Shown here: positions 38,246 to 47,687 of the stretch, in pieces | Layout: the number at the start of each line of letters is the position of its first letter | Position numbering within the stretch: position 1 is the first letter of the stretch | Assembly: GCA_942492935.1 (NCBI GenBank) | Contig: OW818654.1 | Coordinates: 2,108,001 to 2,172,000 of the forward strand | Reading direction: 5' to 3' | Length of the DNA: 64,000 nt | Source: JANJUO01 sp942492935 | GTDB taxonomy: Bacteria > Bacteroidota > Ignavibacteria > Kapaibacteriales > UBA2268 | Program-made: the position numbers and the translations under genes | Notes under the pieces: model-generated | Told to the model about the DNA's origin: nothing | The model's database searches: none | What the model saw: only the letters and a program-made list of their open reading frames with translations

Positions 38246-38644
38246 AAAAGCACCAAAATATTGAAAAAACAACATACAAAATTACGAAAATTCCAACAAT
38301 AATCCAACACTTTTTCTTTATTTGTTGACGATTGAACTTTATTTGTCTTTACAATGAAAATATCGTAATCTATTGCAATATAGTAATTTATAGTAAATAA
38401 TGCAAACTAACGATAAGTAATGTAAAGGTAGAGTACAATCCCTACGGTGTTGCTGGTGGACGATGGGAGATTTTTCTGTTACAAACATTAATTCTCAATG
38501 GGAATTTCAAGGAATTTTTTCAAAAAAACAAATATTTTTTTATTGAAAATTTTCTGAATAAGCACATTTTTTTCAAAAAATTCCAAAATATCATTTCAAT
38601 TAAAACTTCTTAGGTTAAACTAAAAATTAATTTTTGAAAAATTT
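38246..38644. other. Intergenic between integrase and MBL-fold gene
   Basis: Divergent promoter region, very AT-rich. AATATAGTAATTTATAGTAAATAATGCAAAC-like repeats near 38376-38420 contain short direct TAGTAA and GTAATG iterations that could be recombinase binding sites, but this is not established. Confidence 0.3.
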
Positions 38645-39754
38645 ATGTTAAAGAAAATAATGTTAATAATAGTTGCTATTATTCTTGTCATTTCACTTGC
38701 TGTGTTCTTATTTATCAATCAAAGTAAATTTGGAAAACTGCCAAGTGGTGAAAGATTGGAACGAATAAAAAAATCTGTGAATTACAAAGATGGTGCATTT
38801 CATAATCAGACTTTCACACCTGTTTTTGCTGATGGTGTTACATATTTTGATGTAATGAAAGAATTCTTCTTTGGTAAGACTGAAAACGCTGTTCCTGTGA
38901 ATGAAATTCCATCCATTAAAACAAATTTGTTGAATTTAGCACCAAATCTTGATATTATGGTTTGGTTCGGTCATTCTTCATATTTTATTCAAGCTGATGG
39001 CAAGCGATTTTTAGTTGACCCTGTTTTTAGTGGTAGTGCTTCACCATTGCCATTCAGTATTACGGCTTTTAAAGGTTCAAATGTATATTCTGCTGCTGAT
39101 ATTCCTCAAATTGATTATCTGTTAATCACTCACGACCATTGGGACCATTTAGATTATGAAACAATCATTGAATTGAAGCAAAAAATTAATAGAATTGTCT
39201 GTCCGCTTGGAGTTGGCGAGCATTTTGAATATTGGGGTTTTGATAAAAATAAGATAATTGAAGAAGACTGGAATACCGAGATTTTACTTGATGGAGGGTT
39301 TGTAATTAATACTGTACCTGCAAGACATTTTGGAGGCAGAATTTTTAGAAATAAAACATTATGGACATCTTATGTACTAAAATCTCCTAAGTTTAATTTT
39401 TTTATTGGTGGAGATGGTGGATATGATAAACATTTCGCTGAAATTGGTTCAAAATTTGGTCAATTCGATTTAGCGATACTTGAAAATGGACAATATAATA
39501 AATTTTGGAAAAACATACATCTAATGCCTGATGAAATTATGCTTGCAGCCAAAGAATTAAAAGCAAAAAGATTGTTTCCTGTACATAATTCAAAATTTAA
39601 ATTGGCACTTCACCCTTGGGATGAACCAATGAATTTAGTAAATAAATATAAAGTAAATCAAGAAGTTAATGTAATTACTCCAATGATTGGTGAATTAATT
39701 CACTTAAATGACACTTCTCAACAGTTTTCTGAATGGTGGAAAAAAGTGAAGTAA
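38645..39754 (+). CDS. MBL-fold metal-dependent hydrolase
   Basis: 369 residues with an N-terminal membrane anchor (IMLIIVAIILVISLAVFLFI). The metallo-beta-lactamase motif HxHxDH is present in LITHDHWDHLDYE, with later metal ligands in PARHFGGR, FIGGDGGYDKHF and FPVHNSKF. The layout resembles UlaG and NAPE-PLD-like lipid phosphodiesterases. Cell-envelope location is likely; the substrate is unknown. Confidence 0.88.
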   Translation: MLKKIMLIIVAIILVISLAVFLFINQSKFGKLPSGERLERIKKSVNYKDGAFHNQTFTPVFADGVTYFDVMKEFFFGKTENAVPVNEIPSIKTNLLNLAPNLDIMVWFGHSSYFIQADGKRFLVDPVFSGSASPLPFSITAFKGSNVYSAADIPQIDYLLITHDHWDHLDYETIIELKQKINRIVCPLGVGEHFEYWGFDKNKIIEEDWNTEILLDGGFVINTVPARHFGGRIFRNKTLWTSYVLKSPKFNFFIGGDGGYDKHFAEIGSKFGQFDLAILENGQYNKFWKNIHLMPDEIMLAAKELKAKRLFPVHNSKFKLALHPWDEPMNLVNKYKVNQEVNVITPMIGELIHLNDTSQQFSEWWKKVK

Positions 39755-39770
39755 TTATCTTTTCATTTAT

Positions 39771-41171
39771 CTACTTCTTCACTATTTTATATGTTTCAAT
39801 TTTATTATTTTTTGATAACACTACATAGTAAATACCGGATTTTGCAATTCCCAAATCAATTGTGATTAATCCTGAATTATTAAAAATAATTGGAATATCA
39901 ATTAATTGAACACCATTTATTCCAAAAATTTCACATTTACAGCTTTCATTTTGGCAATCTGATTTTATTTGGACTATTCCATTACTTGGATTCGGATAAA
40001 TTGTTGAAATAATACTATTTTCATTATCTACTCCTATTGATTTATCATATATTAGCGATGATATGTGATTTTTACCTCCTAAACCAATAAATAATTTATT
40101 TTTTTTGTCATATAGGATTTTGTCATTTATATAAAATATTCCACCTGTTCTTTCCCATTTCAACGTTGAGTAATTAGATACTATCATTGTAAAACCGTTT
40201 GTATGGATAATTCTTTCTTCATTGTCAAAGTATTCAAATTGACCACTGCCAATATTCAAAGGACTAACTGCAAATGTAGAGTCAATTATTGCATTTTTTT
40301 CTATGTCAAATACTAATAATCCTTGATATTTATATTTTGGAAGATCAGTTAATCCATCTCCTTGTGGAAAATAACCAGCAATATATATTTTTTTTGTATC
40401 TATTTCTGAAAACTTCAAACAGCTCGGTTCTCCACTCCAATGTTGTTTATGTAAATCTTCACATAGAAGAAAGTTAACAATTCTATTTTTTGTTGCTAAA
40501 TCCCATACAATTAATCTTGATTCACCGTTATTTAAAGCCGCCAAATATTTTCCGTCTTTTGAAATAGCAAGATGTGTGAATTGTATTCCTTGTTCATTTT
40601 CAAAAGTCAAATCTTCAACTAATTCCATTTTTTCATAATCGTATTTTTGAATTGTATAATAGAGCTTTGGAGGTTTACCAGGACTATAGGTTGCTTCACC
40701 TCGTTCCCATATAGCATATAAGTATGGTTTAATTGGATGAATTATCATAGATCTAAAAGTTGAATACCATCCATTTGGTCCGTTTGTATCAGGTCCATCT
40801 TCCAGAATAAATTCTTTAATTAATGTCATGTCTTCAAGATTTCTTAACTGTAATCTTCCGTAAGGATAGCCACTAGCATTATTATTTGCTGTTCGGACAA
40901 TTATTCTACTGCTGTCGGGAGTAAATTCAATATCTAATGCACGAAAAGGAAATGATTTAATTGAATCTCCATTATCAGTTCTTCTGATTTTTATCTGGTT
41001 TGCACTTCCGGTAATGAAATAATCATGGTTTGGCATAAATTCCATGTCGTAAATTTGATCTGTGGATTCAATAATATTCCACTTTAAAATCAGTTCTCCA
41101 GAAATTAATTCTGAATTGCAAATTAGTAGCATAAATAAAGCTACTAAAACTAAACTCATCTTGCGTATCAT
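39771..41171 (-). CDS. T9SS-exported beta-propeller protein, paralog 1
   Basis: 466 residues from ATG 41171 (MIRKMSLVLVALFMLLICNS signal peptide); a longer open frame upstream has no signal-like start. The body is a WD40-like propeller (LAISKDGKYLAALNNGESRLIVWDL and similar blades, the quoted phrase being residues in the middle blades). The end, YPNPSNGIVQIKS through GIYYVVLSKNNK to TYKIVKK, is a type A T9SS sorting domain. It is about 80% identical over long stretches to the protein at 41792-43207. Confidence 0.85.
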   Translation of the reverse strand: MIRKMSLVLVALFMLLICNSELISGELILKWNIIESTDQIYDMEFMPNHDYFITGSANQIKIRRTDNGDSIKSFPFRALDIEFTPDSSRIIVRTANNNASGYPYGRLQLRNLEDMTLIKEFILEDGPDTNGPNGWYSTFRSMIIHPIKPYLYAIWERGEATYSPGKPPKLYYTIQKYDYEKMELVEDLTFENEQGIQFTHLAISKDGKYLAALNNGESRLIVWDLATKNRIVNFLLCEDLHKQHWSGEPSCLKFSEIDTKKIYIAGYFPQGDGLTDLPKYKYQGLLVFDIEKNAIIDSTFAVSPLNIGSGQFEYFDNEERIIHTNGFTMIVSNYSTLKWERTGGIFYINDKILYDKKNKLFIGLGGKNHISSLIYDKSIGVDNENSIISTIYPNPSNGIVQIKSDCQNESCKCEIFGINGVQLIDIPIIFNNSGLITIDLGIAKSGIYYVVLSKNNKIETYKIVKK

Positions 41172-41318
41172 AATGCTAACCCTAAAAAAAATACTTTTTC
41201 CAAATTTGCAATTCCCCTCATATATAATGACACATAAAAGTGCTTTTCGTTTCAGAGAAAATTTGTTTATTTTAAAATAATTTTGGAATTTCTCGTCAAT
41301 TTTTATTTGGAGGGAAAA

Positions 41319-41501
41319 ATGATTACAAAGGAAATAGCAAAAAATACAATTGATAAATTGCCAGATGAAGCCAATTATGAAGATATTATCAATGCAATAT
41401 ATGTACAAGCTAAGTTTGAAAATGGATTGAACGAAATCAAAAATGGCAATGGCATTTCAAACGAAGAAGCCAAAAAAAGGTTGCTTAAATGGGTAAAGTA
41501 A
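41319..41501 (+). CDS. Antitoxin of a ParE/RelE-type pair
   Basis: 60 residues after a strong GGAGGG ribosome binding site at 41309. It reads MITKEIAKNTIDKLPDEANY, then YEDIINAIYVQAKFENGL, and ends NEEAKKRLLKWVK, like the short helical antitoxins that precede RelE/ParE toxins in this phylum. It overlaps the toxin gene by 13 bases. Confidence 0.8.
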   Translation: MITKEIAKNTIDKLPDEANYEDIINAIYVQAKFENGLNEIKNGNGISNEEAKKRLLKWVK

Positions 41502-41773
41502 TTTGGGCTCCTTCCGCAATTGATGACATTGACTCGATTGCTGAATTTATTGCTCGTGATTCAGTTGTTCGTTCATCTTTATTTATCTTAAAGTTAATTG
41601 AATCTACTGATAGTTTAGTAGATTTTCCGAAAATGGGACGAATCATACCAGAATTCAATGATGAATCTAAACGTGAATTATTATTCCATTCGTATAGAAT
41701 AATGTATCAAATAGATAATAATGACATTTTGATAACTGCTGTAATGCATAGTGCAAGAAATATTTTTACTTGA
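41489..41773 (+). CDS. ParE/RelE-family toxin
   Basis: 94 residues. Begins KVIWAPSAIDDIDSIAEFIA and continues with FPKMGRIIPEF, ELLFHSYRIMYQI and a terminal AVMHSARNIF, the usual ParE/RelE order (W/P-x-A start, GR-x-[IV]PE, YRI-Y, HxxR). Likely inhibits translation or gyrase unless bound by the upstream antitoxin. The pair sits between two paralogous minus-strand genes. Confidence 0.88.
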   Translation: MGKVIWAPSAIDDIDSIAEFIARDSVVRSSLFILKLIESTDSLVDFPKMGRIIPEFNDESKRELLFHSYRIMYQIDNNDILITAVMHSARNIFT

Positions 41774-41791
41774 AAATATTTTTTCATATTT

Positions 41792-43207
41792 CTACTCCTT
41801 TACTATTTTATATGTTTCAATTTTATTGTTTTTTGATAACACTACATAGTAAATACCGGATTTTGCAATACCCAAATCAATTGATATTAATCCTGAATTA
41901 TTAAAAATTATTGGAATATCAATTAATTGAACACCATTTATTCCGAAAATTTCACATTTACAGCTTTCATTTTGGCAATCTGATTTTATTTGAACTATGC
42001 CATTACTTGGATTTGGGTAAATTACTTCAACAACTTTTTTTTCAAACTCTATACCAGCCAAAGTTGAATCAAATATTAGTCTATTTACAACTTGATAACC
42101 GTGCCCAATAATATTTGTTAAATTTCTCGAACAAATCATGTATGCAATTATAATTGAATCAGAAATATTCATATCTATTATTTGAGATTCTAATTTTCGT
42201 GTTTCTAAATTAATAACTCTCAAGTAGTTTCCACCATTTGTGAATATTTTAGTTTCGTCATCAGAAAATTCAAATTGACCACTACCAATATTCAATGGGC
42301 TGACAGCAAATGTAGAGTCAATGATTGCATTTTTTTCGATATCAAATACTAATAATCCTTGATATTTATATTGTGGAAGACTTGTTAAACCATCTCCGTG
42401 TGGGAAATACCCTGCAATATATATTTTTTTTGTATCTATTTCTGAAAACTTCATACAGCTCGGTTCTCCACTCCAATGTTGTTTATGTAAATCTTCACAT
42501 AGAAGGAAGTTAACAATTCTATTTTTCGTTGTTAAATCCCAGACGATTAATCTTGATTCACCGTTATTTAATGCCGCCAAATATTTTCCATCTTTTGAAA
42601 TAGCAAGATGTGTGAATTGTATTCCTTGTTCATTTTCAAAAGTCAAGTCTTCTACTAATTCCATTTTTTCATAATCATATTTTTGGATTGTATAATAGAG
42701 TTTTGAAGGTTTACCAGGGTCGTATAATGCTTCACCTCGTTTCCAAATCGCATATAGGTACGGTTTGATTGGATCAATTACCACTAACTTAAAAGTTGAA
42801 TACCACCCATTTGGTCCATTTGTATCTGGTCCATCTTCCAGAACAAATTCTTTAATTAATGACATATCTTCCAGATTTCTTAACTGTAATCTTCCATAAG
42901 GATCCCCACTTGCATTATTAATTGCAGTTAGTAAAACTATTCTACTACTGTCGGGAGTAAATTCAATATCAAATGCACGTAAGGGAAATGACTTAACTGT
43001 ATCTCCATTATCAGTTCTTCTGATTTTTATCTGGTTTGGACCTCCAGTGATGAAATAATCATGGTCTGGCATAAATTCAATATCGTAAACTCTATCCGTG
43101 TATTCAATAATATTCCACTTTAAAATCAATTCTCCAGAAACTAATTCTGAATTGCAAATTAGTAGCATAAAAAAAGCCACTACCATTAAAATCATCTTGC
43201 GTAACAT
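41792..43207 (-). CDS. T9SS-exported beta-propeller protein, paralog 2
   Basis: 471 residues from ATG 43207 (MLRKMILMVVAFFMLLICNS). Same architecture as paralog 1: signal peptide, propeller with DYFITGGPNQIKIRRTDNGD and FSDDETKIFTNGGNYLRVIN, then a T9SS type A tail nearly identical to that of paralog 1. The upstream regions (AAAAAATACTTTTTCCAAAT and AAGTGCTTTTCGTTTCA) are also shared, so the duplication included the promoter. The central part at residues 330-400 has diverged most. Confidence 0.85.
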   Translation of the reverse strand: MLRKMILMVVAFFMLLICNSELVSGELILKWNIIEYTDRVYDIEFMPDHDYFITGGPNQIKIRRTDNGDTVKSFPLRAFDIEFTPDSSRIVLLTAINNASGDPYGRLQLRNLEDMSLIKEFVLEDGPDTNGPNGWYSTFKLVVIDPIKPYLYAIWKRGEALYDPGKPSKLYYTIQKYDYEKMELVEDLTFENEQGIQFTHLAISKDGKYLAALNNGESRLIVWDLTTKNRIVNFLLCEDLHKQHWSGEPSCMKFSEIDTKKIYIAGYFPHGDGLTSLPQYKYQGLLVFDIEKNAIIDSTFAVSPLNIGSGQFEFSDDETKIFTNGGNYLRVINLETRKLESQIIDMNISDSIIIAYMICSRNLTNIIGHGYQVVNRLIFDSTLAGIEFEKKVVEVIYPNPSNGIVQIKSDCQNESCKCEIFGINGVQLIDIPIIFNNSGLISIDLGIAKSGIYYVVLSKNNKIETYKIVKE

Positions 43208-43387
43208 AACGATACTCCTAAAAAAAATACTTTTTCCAAATTTGCTATCTCCCACATCTATAATGACACATCAAAGTGCTTTTCGTTTCACAGAAATGAA
43301 AAAAAATTGGATATTAAGCGGTTTTTGTTAATATATTACAATTTCCACTTTGTCATTCCACACTTGATGCGGAATCAAATATATGCA

Positions 43388-43418
43388 GATGTCCAACACT
43401 TTTAAAGTGTTGGACATC
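43388..43418. terminator. Perfect GATGTCCAACA hairpin
   Basis: GATGTCCAACACTTT and AAAGTGTTGGACATC form 15 perfect base pairs around one T. Related hairpins lie at 26341, 52744 and 53643. It probably works as a terminator, but the conserved stem sequence points to a repeat family. Confidence 0.6.
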
Positions 43419-43448
43419 TTGATTCGATAATGACATAAATCGTAGATA

Positions 43449-43472
43449 GATTCTGAAACGAGTTACCAATGA
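43449..43472 (+). repeat. Short dispersed repeat TCTGAAACGAGTTACCAATG
   Basis: The phrase TCTGAAACGAGTTACCAATG recurs with changes at 26235-26258 (CCTGAAACAAGTTACCAATG) and 43601-43624 (TCTGAAACAATCTACCAATG). All three lie in intergenic DNA near GATGTCC hairpins. Confidence 0.5.
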
Positions 43473-43547
43473 CATCTTTTTTCCTTGCATCAGTATTACG
43501 ACTTTTGAGGCAGTTCCAATTAACTGCGGATGAAAGAAATCCTCCTT

Positions 43548-43580
43548 AATCCCCCTTTAATAAAGGGGGAAAGGGGGATT
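43548..43580. repeat. CCCCCTTT / AAAGGGGG palindrome
   Basis: AATCCCCCTTTAATAAAGGGGG followed by a second AAGGGGGATT gives two possible pairings. Such C5T3/A3G5 intergenic palindromes are common short repeats in several phyla. It is the most GC-rich patch in this gap (43208-43744), where no gene is seen. Confidence 0.5.
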
Positions 43581-43744
43581 TGAATTAATGCTACATTGAA
43601 GGGTCTGAAACAATCTACCAATGACTAAAATTTTTCATAATAGTGTCATTTTGCATATTTTTTAAATATATTTATTCCGCACTTCAGAATGAAAACTTAT
43701 GTGACAGCTTAAAGTAAAATTATAAATTTTATTTGACGTTTGTA

Positions 43745-45052
43745 TTATTTAGCAAGCATAAACCATTTTGCTAAATCTTTAAATGATGGTTTCTTTCCAT
43801 ACATTAATATACCAACTCTATAAATTTTAGAAGCTACCCACAAACACAAAAAGAATGTTCCAATGGTCAATACTACTGATAATGCAATTTGCCAAATAGG
43901 AACATCTGTTGCTGCAATTCTAACAATCATTAATATCGGTGTGAAAAATGGTATTAACGAAAGAACTGTTGCCAAAGTTCCATCTGGGTTTGCCATAATA
44001 TTTGTGATAAACAAAATTGGAATGATAATTGGAAGAGTTATTGGAATTTGTAACTGTGCAGCATCTTGCTCTTGGTCAACAGCACTACCTACCGCGGCAA
44101 ATAATGTAGAATAAATAAAATAACCAGCAAGAAAATAGAATATAAATCCAACAATTATTCCCCATGAAATTTGAATTTGATTAAGCATATTAATCAATTC
44201 ATTTGGATTAGATTGTGTAGCCATTCCTTGTGTCATAGTTGCAGGGTCAGGTCCAATCATCATCGATGCAATTGTACCACCTGAAGCTAAAACAATGCCC
44301 CCTAAAAGTAACCAGAATAACACTTGTGTTAATCCAACCATTCCAATTCCAAGTACTTTGCCCATCATAATCTCAAAAGGACTTGCAGATGACGCTATAA
44401 CTTCGATAATTCGGTTTGCTTTCTCTTCTATAACACCACGCATTACCATTGCACCATAAGCAAACATTAAACCATAAATAGCAAATCCGAGTATATAACC
44501 AAGAACAGCAAAAACTTGTGTGAAATCTTCCTTTTCACCTTCTATTGTTACTTTTTTTGTATCAATGCTTACACCACGTTCAACGATTTTCAAAATAGAT
44601 GGGTCAGCATTTATTTGCAATAATTTTTCTCGAATTAGAATTTCTTCTGAATTAGATTTCAAAGCTTCAACATAGCCAAGTCCTCCGCCTCCACTTGTAA
44701 ATACTTCAGCTTTTCCATTATCCATAAAGTCTTCTGGAATCAAGAAAAATCCATCAAGAGTTCCAGCCAGAATTTCTTTTTTTAATTCTTCTATAGGTTT
44801 ATCAGTCAAAAAGTACTTGCTTGTGTCATTATTTACAATTTTTGCACCAATTAGTGTAGTTTTATCTACAATTGCTAATTTTTTTGATGTGTCTTCTTTC
44901 GACATTATTGTTACCAGCACAGATATACCAATTATCGCAAGAAAGCCCAATGGAGCGAGAATAGTTCCTATAATAAATCCCTTAGATTTTACTCTTGTGA
45001 GATATTCATGTGAAATAATTGTCCAAATTTTAGATTTATGCTGCATTTTCAT
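43745..45052 (-). CDS. NatB-like ABC exporter permease
   Basis: 435 residues: one N-terminal membrane helix (FIIGTILAPLGFLAIIGISV), a large extracytoplasmic domain, then five or six helices (VLGYILGFAIYGLMFAYGAMV, VGLTQVLFWLLLGGIVLAS, WGIIVGFIFYFLAGYFIY, PIIIPILFITNIMANPDG). VIEEKANRIIEVIASSASPF is the conserved coupling segment of ABC2-type permeases of the NatB/YhaP group. It overlaps the ATPase gene by 17 bases. Substrate not determinable (Na+, drug or lipid). Confidence 0.88.
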   Translation of the reverse strand: MKMQHKSKIWTIISHEYLTRVKSKGFIIGTILAPLGFLAIIGISVLVTIMSKEDTSKKLAIVDKTTLIGAKIVNNDTSKYFLTDKPIEELKKEILAGTLDGFFLIPEDFMDNGKAEVFTSGGGGLGYVEALKSNSEEILIREKLLQINADPSILKIVERGVSIDTKKVTIEGEKEDFTQVFAVLGYILGFAIYGLMFAYGAMVMRGVIEEKANRIIEVIASSASPFEIMMGKVLGIGMVGLTQVLFWLLLGGIVLASGGTIASMMIGPDPATMTQGMATQSNPNELINMLNQIQISWGIIVGFIFYFLAGYFIYSTLFAAVGSAVDQEQDAAQLQIPITLPIIIPILFITNIMANPDGTLATVLSLIPFFTPILMIVRIAATDVPIWQIALSVVLTIGTFFLCLWVASKIYRVGILMYGKKPSFKDLAKWFMLAK

Positions 45053-45965
45053 TCCCCTTTTTCATATTTTCTTTACCAACAACTTCAATAAATATTTCGT
45101 GTAAACTTGGTTCTACTTTTTCAAATTTATAAATTTCAGCTTTATCAGATGCAATACTTAGAATATCTTTTGAAGAAATAGTATTATCTTCAAGTTTAAA
45201 TTCAACTCTGCTTTGCGTTCTTGAAATGATTTTATGATTTGGTAAATTCTCAATAAATGATTCATCACCATCAAACTCAATTAAAATAGTATCGCGTCCA
45301 TAGCTTTTTTTGATATTTCTAACATCACCTGCTAAAATTGAAATACCTTTATTAATCAAAAGAATGTCATCACACATTTGCTCTACTTGTTCCATAACGT
45401 GGGTAGAAAGAATAATTGTTTTTCCGGCATTTTTCATTTCAAGAATCACAGATTTTAATAATTCTGTATTGATTGGGTCAAATCCTGAAAATGGTTCATC
45501 AAGTATCATAATTTCAGGGTCGTGAAGCATTGTAGAAATAAACTGAACTTTTTGCTGCATACCTTTTGATAACTCTTGAATTTTTTTATTTTCCCAACCG
45601 GCAGCACCCATCTTAGCAAGCCAAAATTTTGCTTTTCCGGTTGCAGTCTGTTTGCTCACTCCCTTGAGTTGAGCAAAATAAATAAGTTGTTCGATTACTT
45701 TTAATTTTTTATAAAGACCACGCTCCTCAGGAAGATAAGCTATGATATTTTGGTGAATTGGTCCAGCAATCTCACCTTTGATAAGTATTTTTCCTTTATC
45801 GGGAAAAATAATATTAGTAATCATTCTGATAGTGGTTGTCTTGCCTGCACCATTTGGTCCTAACATACCGAAAATTCTACCCGGTTCCACTTTAAATGAA
45901 ATATCACTTACAGCATTGTAATTTCCGAATGATTTCCAAATATTCTCAACGTTAATTATGCTCAT
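45036..45965 (-). CDS. NatA-like ABC exporter ATPase
   Basis: 309 residues: Walker A GPNGAGKTTTIRM, Q-loop YLPEERGLYKK, signature LSKGMQQKVQF, Walker B IMILDEPFSGFDP, His switch in TIILSTHVMEQVEQ. The C-terminal domain after residue 220 is the DUF4162-like extension common in NatA-type ATPases. Co-transcribed with the permease downstream. Confidence 0.92.
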   Translation of the reverse strand: MSIINVENIWKSFGNYNAVSDISFKVEPGRIFGMLGPNGAGKTTTIRMITNIIFPDKGKILIKGEIAGPIHQNIIAYLPEERGLYKKLKVIEQLIYFAQLKGVSKQTATGKAKFWLAKMGAAGWENKKIQELSKGMQQKVQFISTMLHDPEIMILDEPFSGFDPINTELLKSVILEMKNAGKTIILSTHVMEQVEQMCDDILLINKGISILAGDVRNIKKSYGRDTILIEFDGDESFIENLPNHKIISRTQSRVEFKLEDNTISSKDILSIASDKAEIYKFEKVEPSLHEIFIEVVGKENMKKGNENAA

Positions 45966-46305
45966 TTTCAGTCCATTATGAATAAAAAAATCAATATTTA
46001 AACGAATATCTTCTAATTAAGTTGCAAAAAAAATAATTAAAAAATTAATATTAAAAATTTCAACTACTCATACTAACGTGAACAACTCGTGTTTCAAAAA
46101 TTTTTTCCAGATGGGATTGTCAATGTACTTGTTACATTATTATTGATTGCAACTTTGTATAATACTGAATTTCAAACTGCAATTTGAACAATTATATTTC
46201 AAAACAAACAAAATTTGTAAAAAAAATTATTGATATTCAAAAAAAGATTTACCAAATAAAGAAAATTTAGTAAATTACAAATTGTTTTGTATTAAATGTA
46301 TAATT
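45966..46305. other. Divergent promoter region, no gene seen
   Basis: 340 bases of AT-rich DNA between the minus-strand ABC pair and the plus-strand core-gene run. No strong hairpin or recognised operator. Confidence 0.35.
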
Positions 46306-46950
46306 ATGAAAAAAAATTATATTGTTTCTGTTATAATTGTATTGTTTTTGTCTGGTTGTATCAACCTAAAAGATGAGTATCCTGAAATCTCTTATTATCA
46401 GCTTAGTGATTTGCCATCTACTATATCCGAAATAAAACAGATTAAAGGTGCACTGCATATTAGGAATTTTTCTATTAATAGTGAATGTGATACTAAGCAT
46501 CTGCTTGCAAATTGGGATGGAATTAGAGTTCAGAAGTATTATTATCATCGATGGATTAATGATATTTCTGATATGACTACTGATTATATTTTTAATAGAA
46601 TTGCTAAATTGAAAGTTTTTAGCGAAGGACCTATCCGTTCTACATCAGTAATTATCCCTGAATTTATTTTGGAAGGTCAGATTATTAATCTAAATGTGAA
46701 CAATACTGAAAATCCCGAAAAAGGAAAAAATAACGTTGAAATTGAAATGAAAATCAATTTAATCATTAAAAACCAAGATAAACCGGGTGAAAAAACGATA
46801 TTTACTGAATTGTATAGCGAAACTGTTATCAGGCAAAATAATTTTGCAAGCTCAATTGCTCCTGCTTGTAGTAGGGGATTATCATTAATTTCTGATAAAA
46901 TTTCAGTAGATATTAGCAATGCTATAACTAAATATCAATTGGGCTTATAA
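46306..46950 (+). CDS. Lipoprotein, ABC-transport auxiliary-like
   Basis: 214 residues from the ATG at 46306 (MKKNYIVSVIIVLFLSGC, lipobox LSGC); an earlier ATG at 46282 adds eight residues and weakens the signal. The body (YYQLSDLP near the start, LRAxx-like ALHIRNFSI, and the later FVLEGxI-like FILEGQIINL) matches the ABC-type auxiliary lipoproteins related to PqiC. Its stop overlaps the birA start (TAATG). Confidence 0.7.
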   Translation: MKKNYIVSVIIVLFLSGCINLKDEYPEISYYQLSDLPSTISEIKQIKGALHIRNFSINSECDTKHLLANWDGIRVQKYYYHRWINDISDMTTDYIFNRIAKLKVFSEGPIRSTSVIIPEFILEGQIINLNVNNTENPEKGKNNVEIEMKINLIIKNQDKPGEKTIFTELYSETVIRQNNFASSIAPACSRGLSLISDKISVDISNAITKYQLGL

Positions 46951-47687
46951 TGAAACACTATCACTTTAATCATATTTCATCTACAAATGATTATGCAAAA
47001 GAACTGCTTAAAAAGGAAGATTGTGTAGTTGTTACTGCTGACTTTCAAACAAATGGTAGAGGTAGAAAAGAAAGAAATTGGGAGGGCGATTATGGAACAA
47101 ATATATATTTAACTTATGGAATTAATCATTTTGAATCACCAGATTATAATAAATTGGTACTTTTTCAAGCAGTAGGGTGTTTAGCAGTAATAAATTCTTT
47201 AGAAGCAATTACTGGCTCAAATATTTTTCGATTAAAATACCCAAATGATATTTACGCTAATCAAGATGGAAATTATAGAAAAATAAGTGGCGTGCTGATT
47301 GAACATTCTTTTTTGGGTAGTGAATGTAAAACAAGTTTGATTGGTATCGGAATAAATATAAATCAAACTTATTTTTCCGATACAATTAAAAATACAGCTA
47401 CATCTTTAAAATTATTAAATTTTGATATTGATATTCAAATTTTAACCTCTAAAGTAATTGAAAATATTAGAAAGTTCATCGTAATGGATAATATCGAGTT
47501 GTTTGAATTATGGGCAAATAAACTTGATATTGAATCTCGAATTATTCGTTTAGAAGGTTCGGATTTACAATGGAAGGCATTGAAATTGTTAGATGATGGT
47601 AGAGTGCAATTAATTAATTTTGAAAATAATGAAGAGAGAATTATTGATGATGGAGACACAATCAGATATAGTTTCGATAAGCGATAA
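46950..47687 (+). CDS. birA: Biotin-[acetyl-CoA-carboxylase] ligase
   Basis: 245 residues without the N-terminal DNA-binding domain, so a group I ligase and not a repressor. Active-site motif GRGRKERNWEGDYGTNIYLT (biotinyl-AMP loop), KYPNDIYA with catalytic Lys, and GIGININ follow in the correct order. It attaches biotin to carboxylase carrier protein. Start codon overlaps the upstream stop. Confidence 0.95.
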   Translation: MKHYHFNHISSTNDYAKELLKKEDCVVVTADFQTNGRGRKERNWEGDYGTNIYLTYGINHFESPDYNKLVLFQAVGCLAVINSLEAITGSNIFRLKYPNDIYANQDGNYRKISGVLIEHSFLGSECKTSLIGIGININQTYFSDTIKNTATSLKLLNFDIDIQILTSKVIENIRKFIVMDNIELFELWANKLDIESRIIRLEGSDLQWKALKLLDDGRVQLINFENNEERIIDDGDTIRYSFDKR

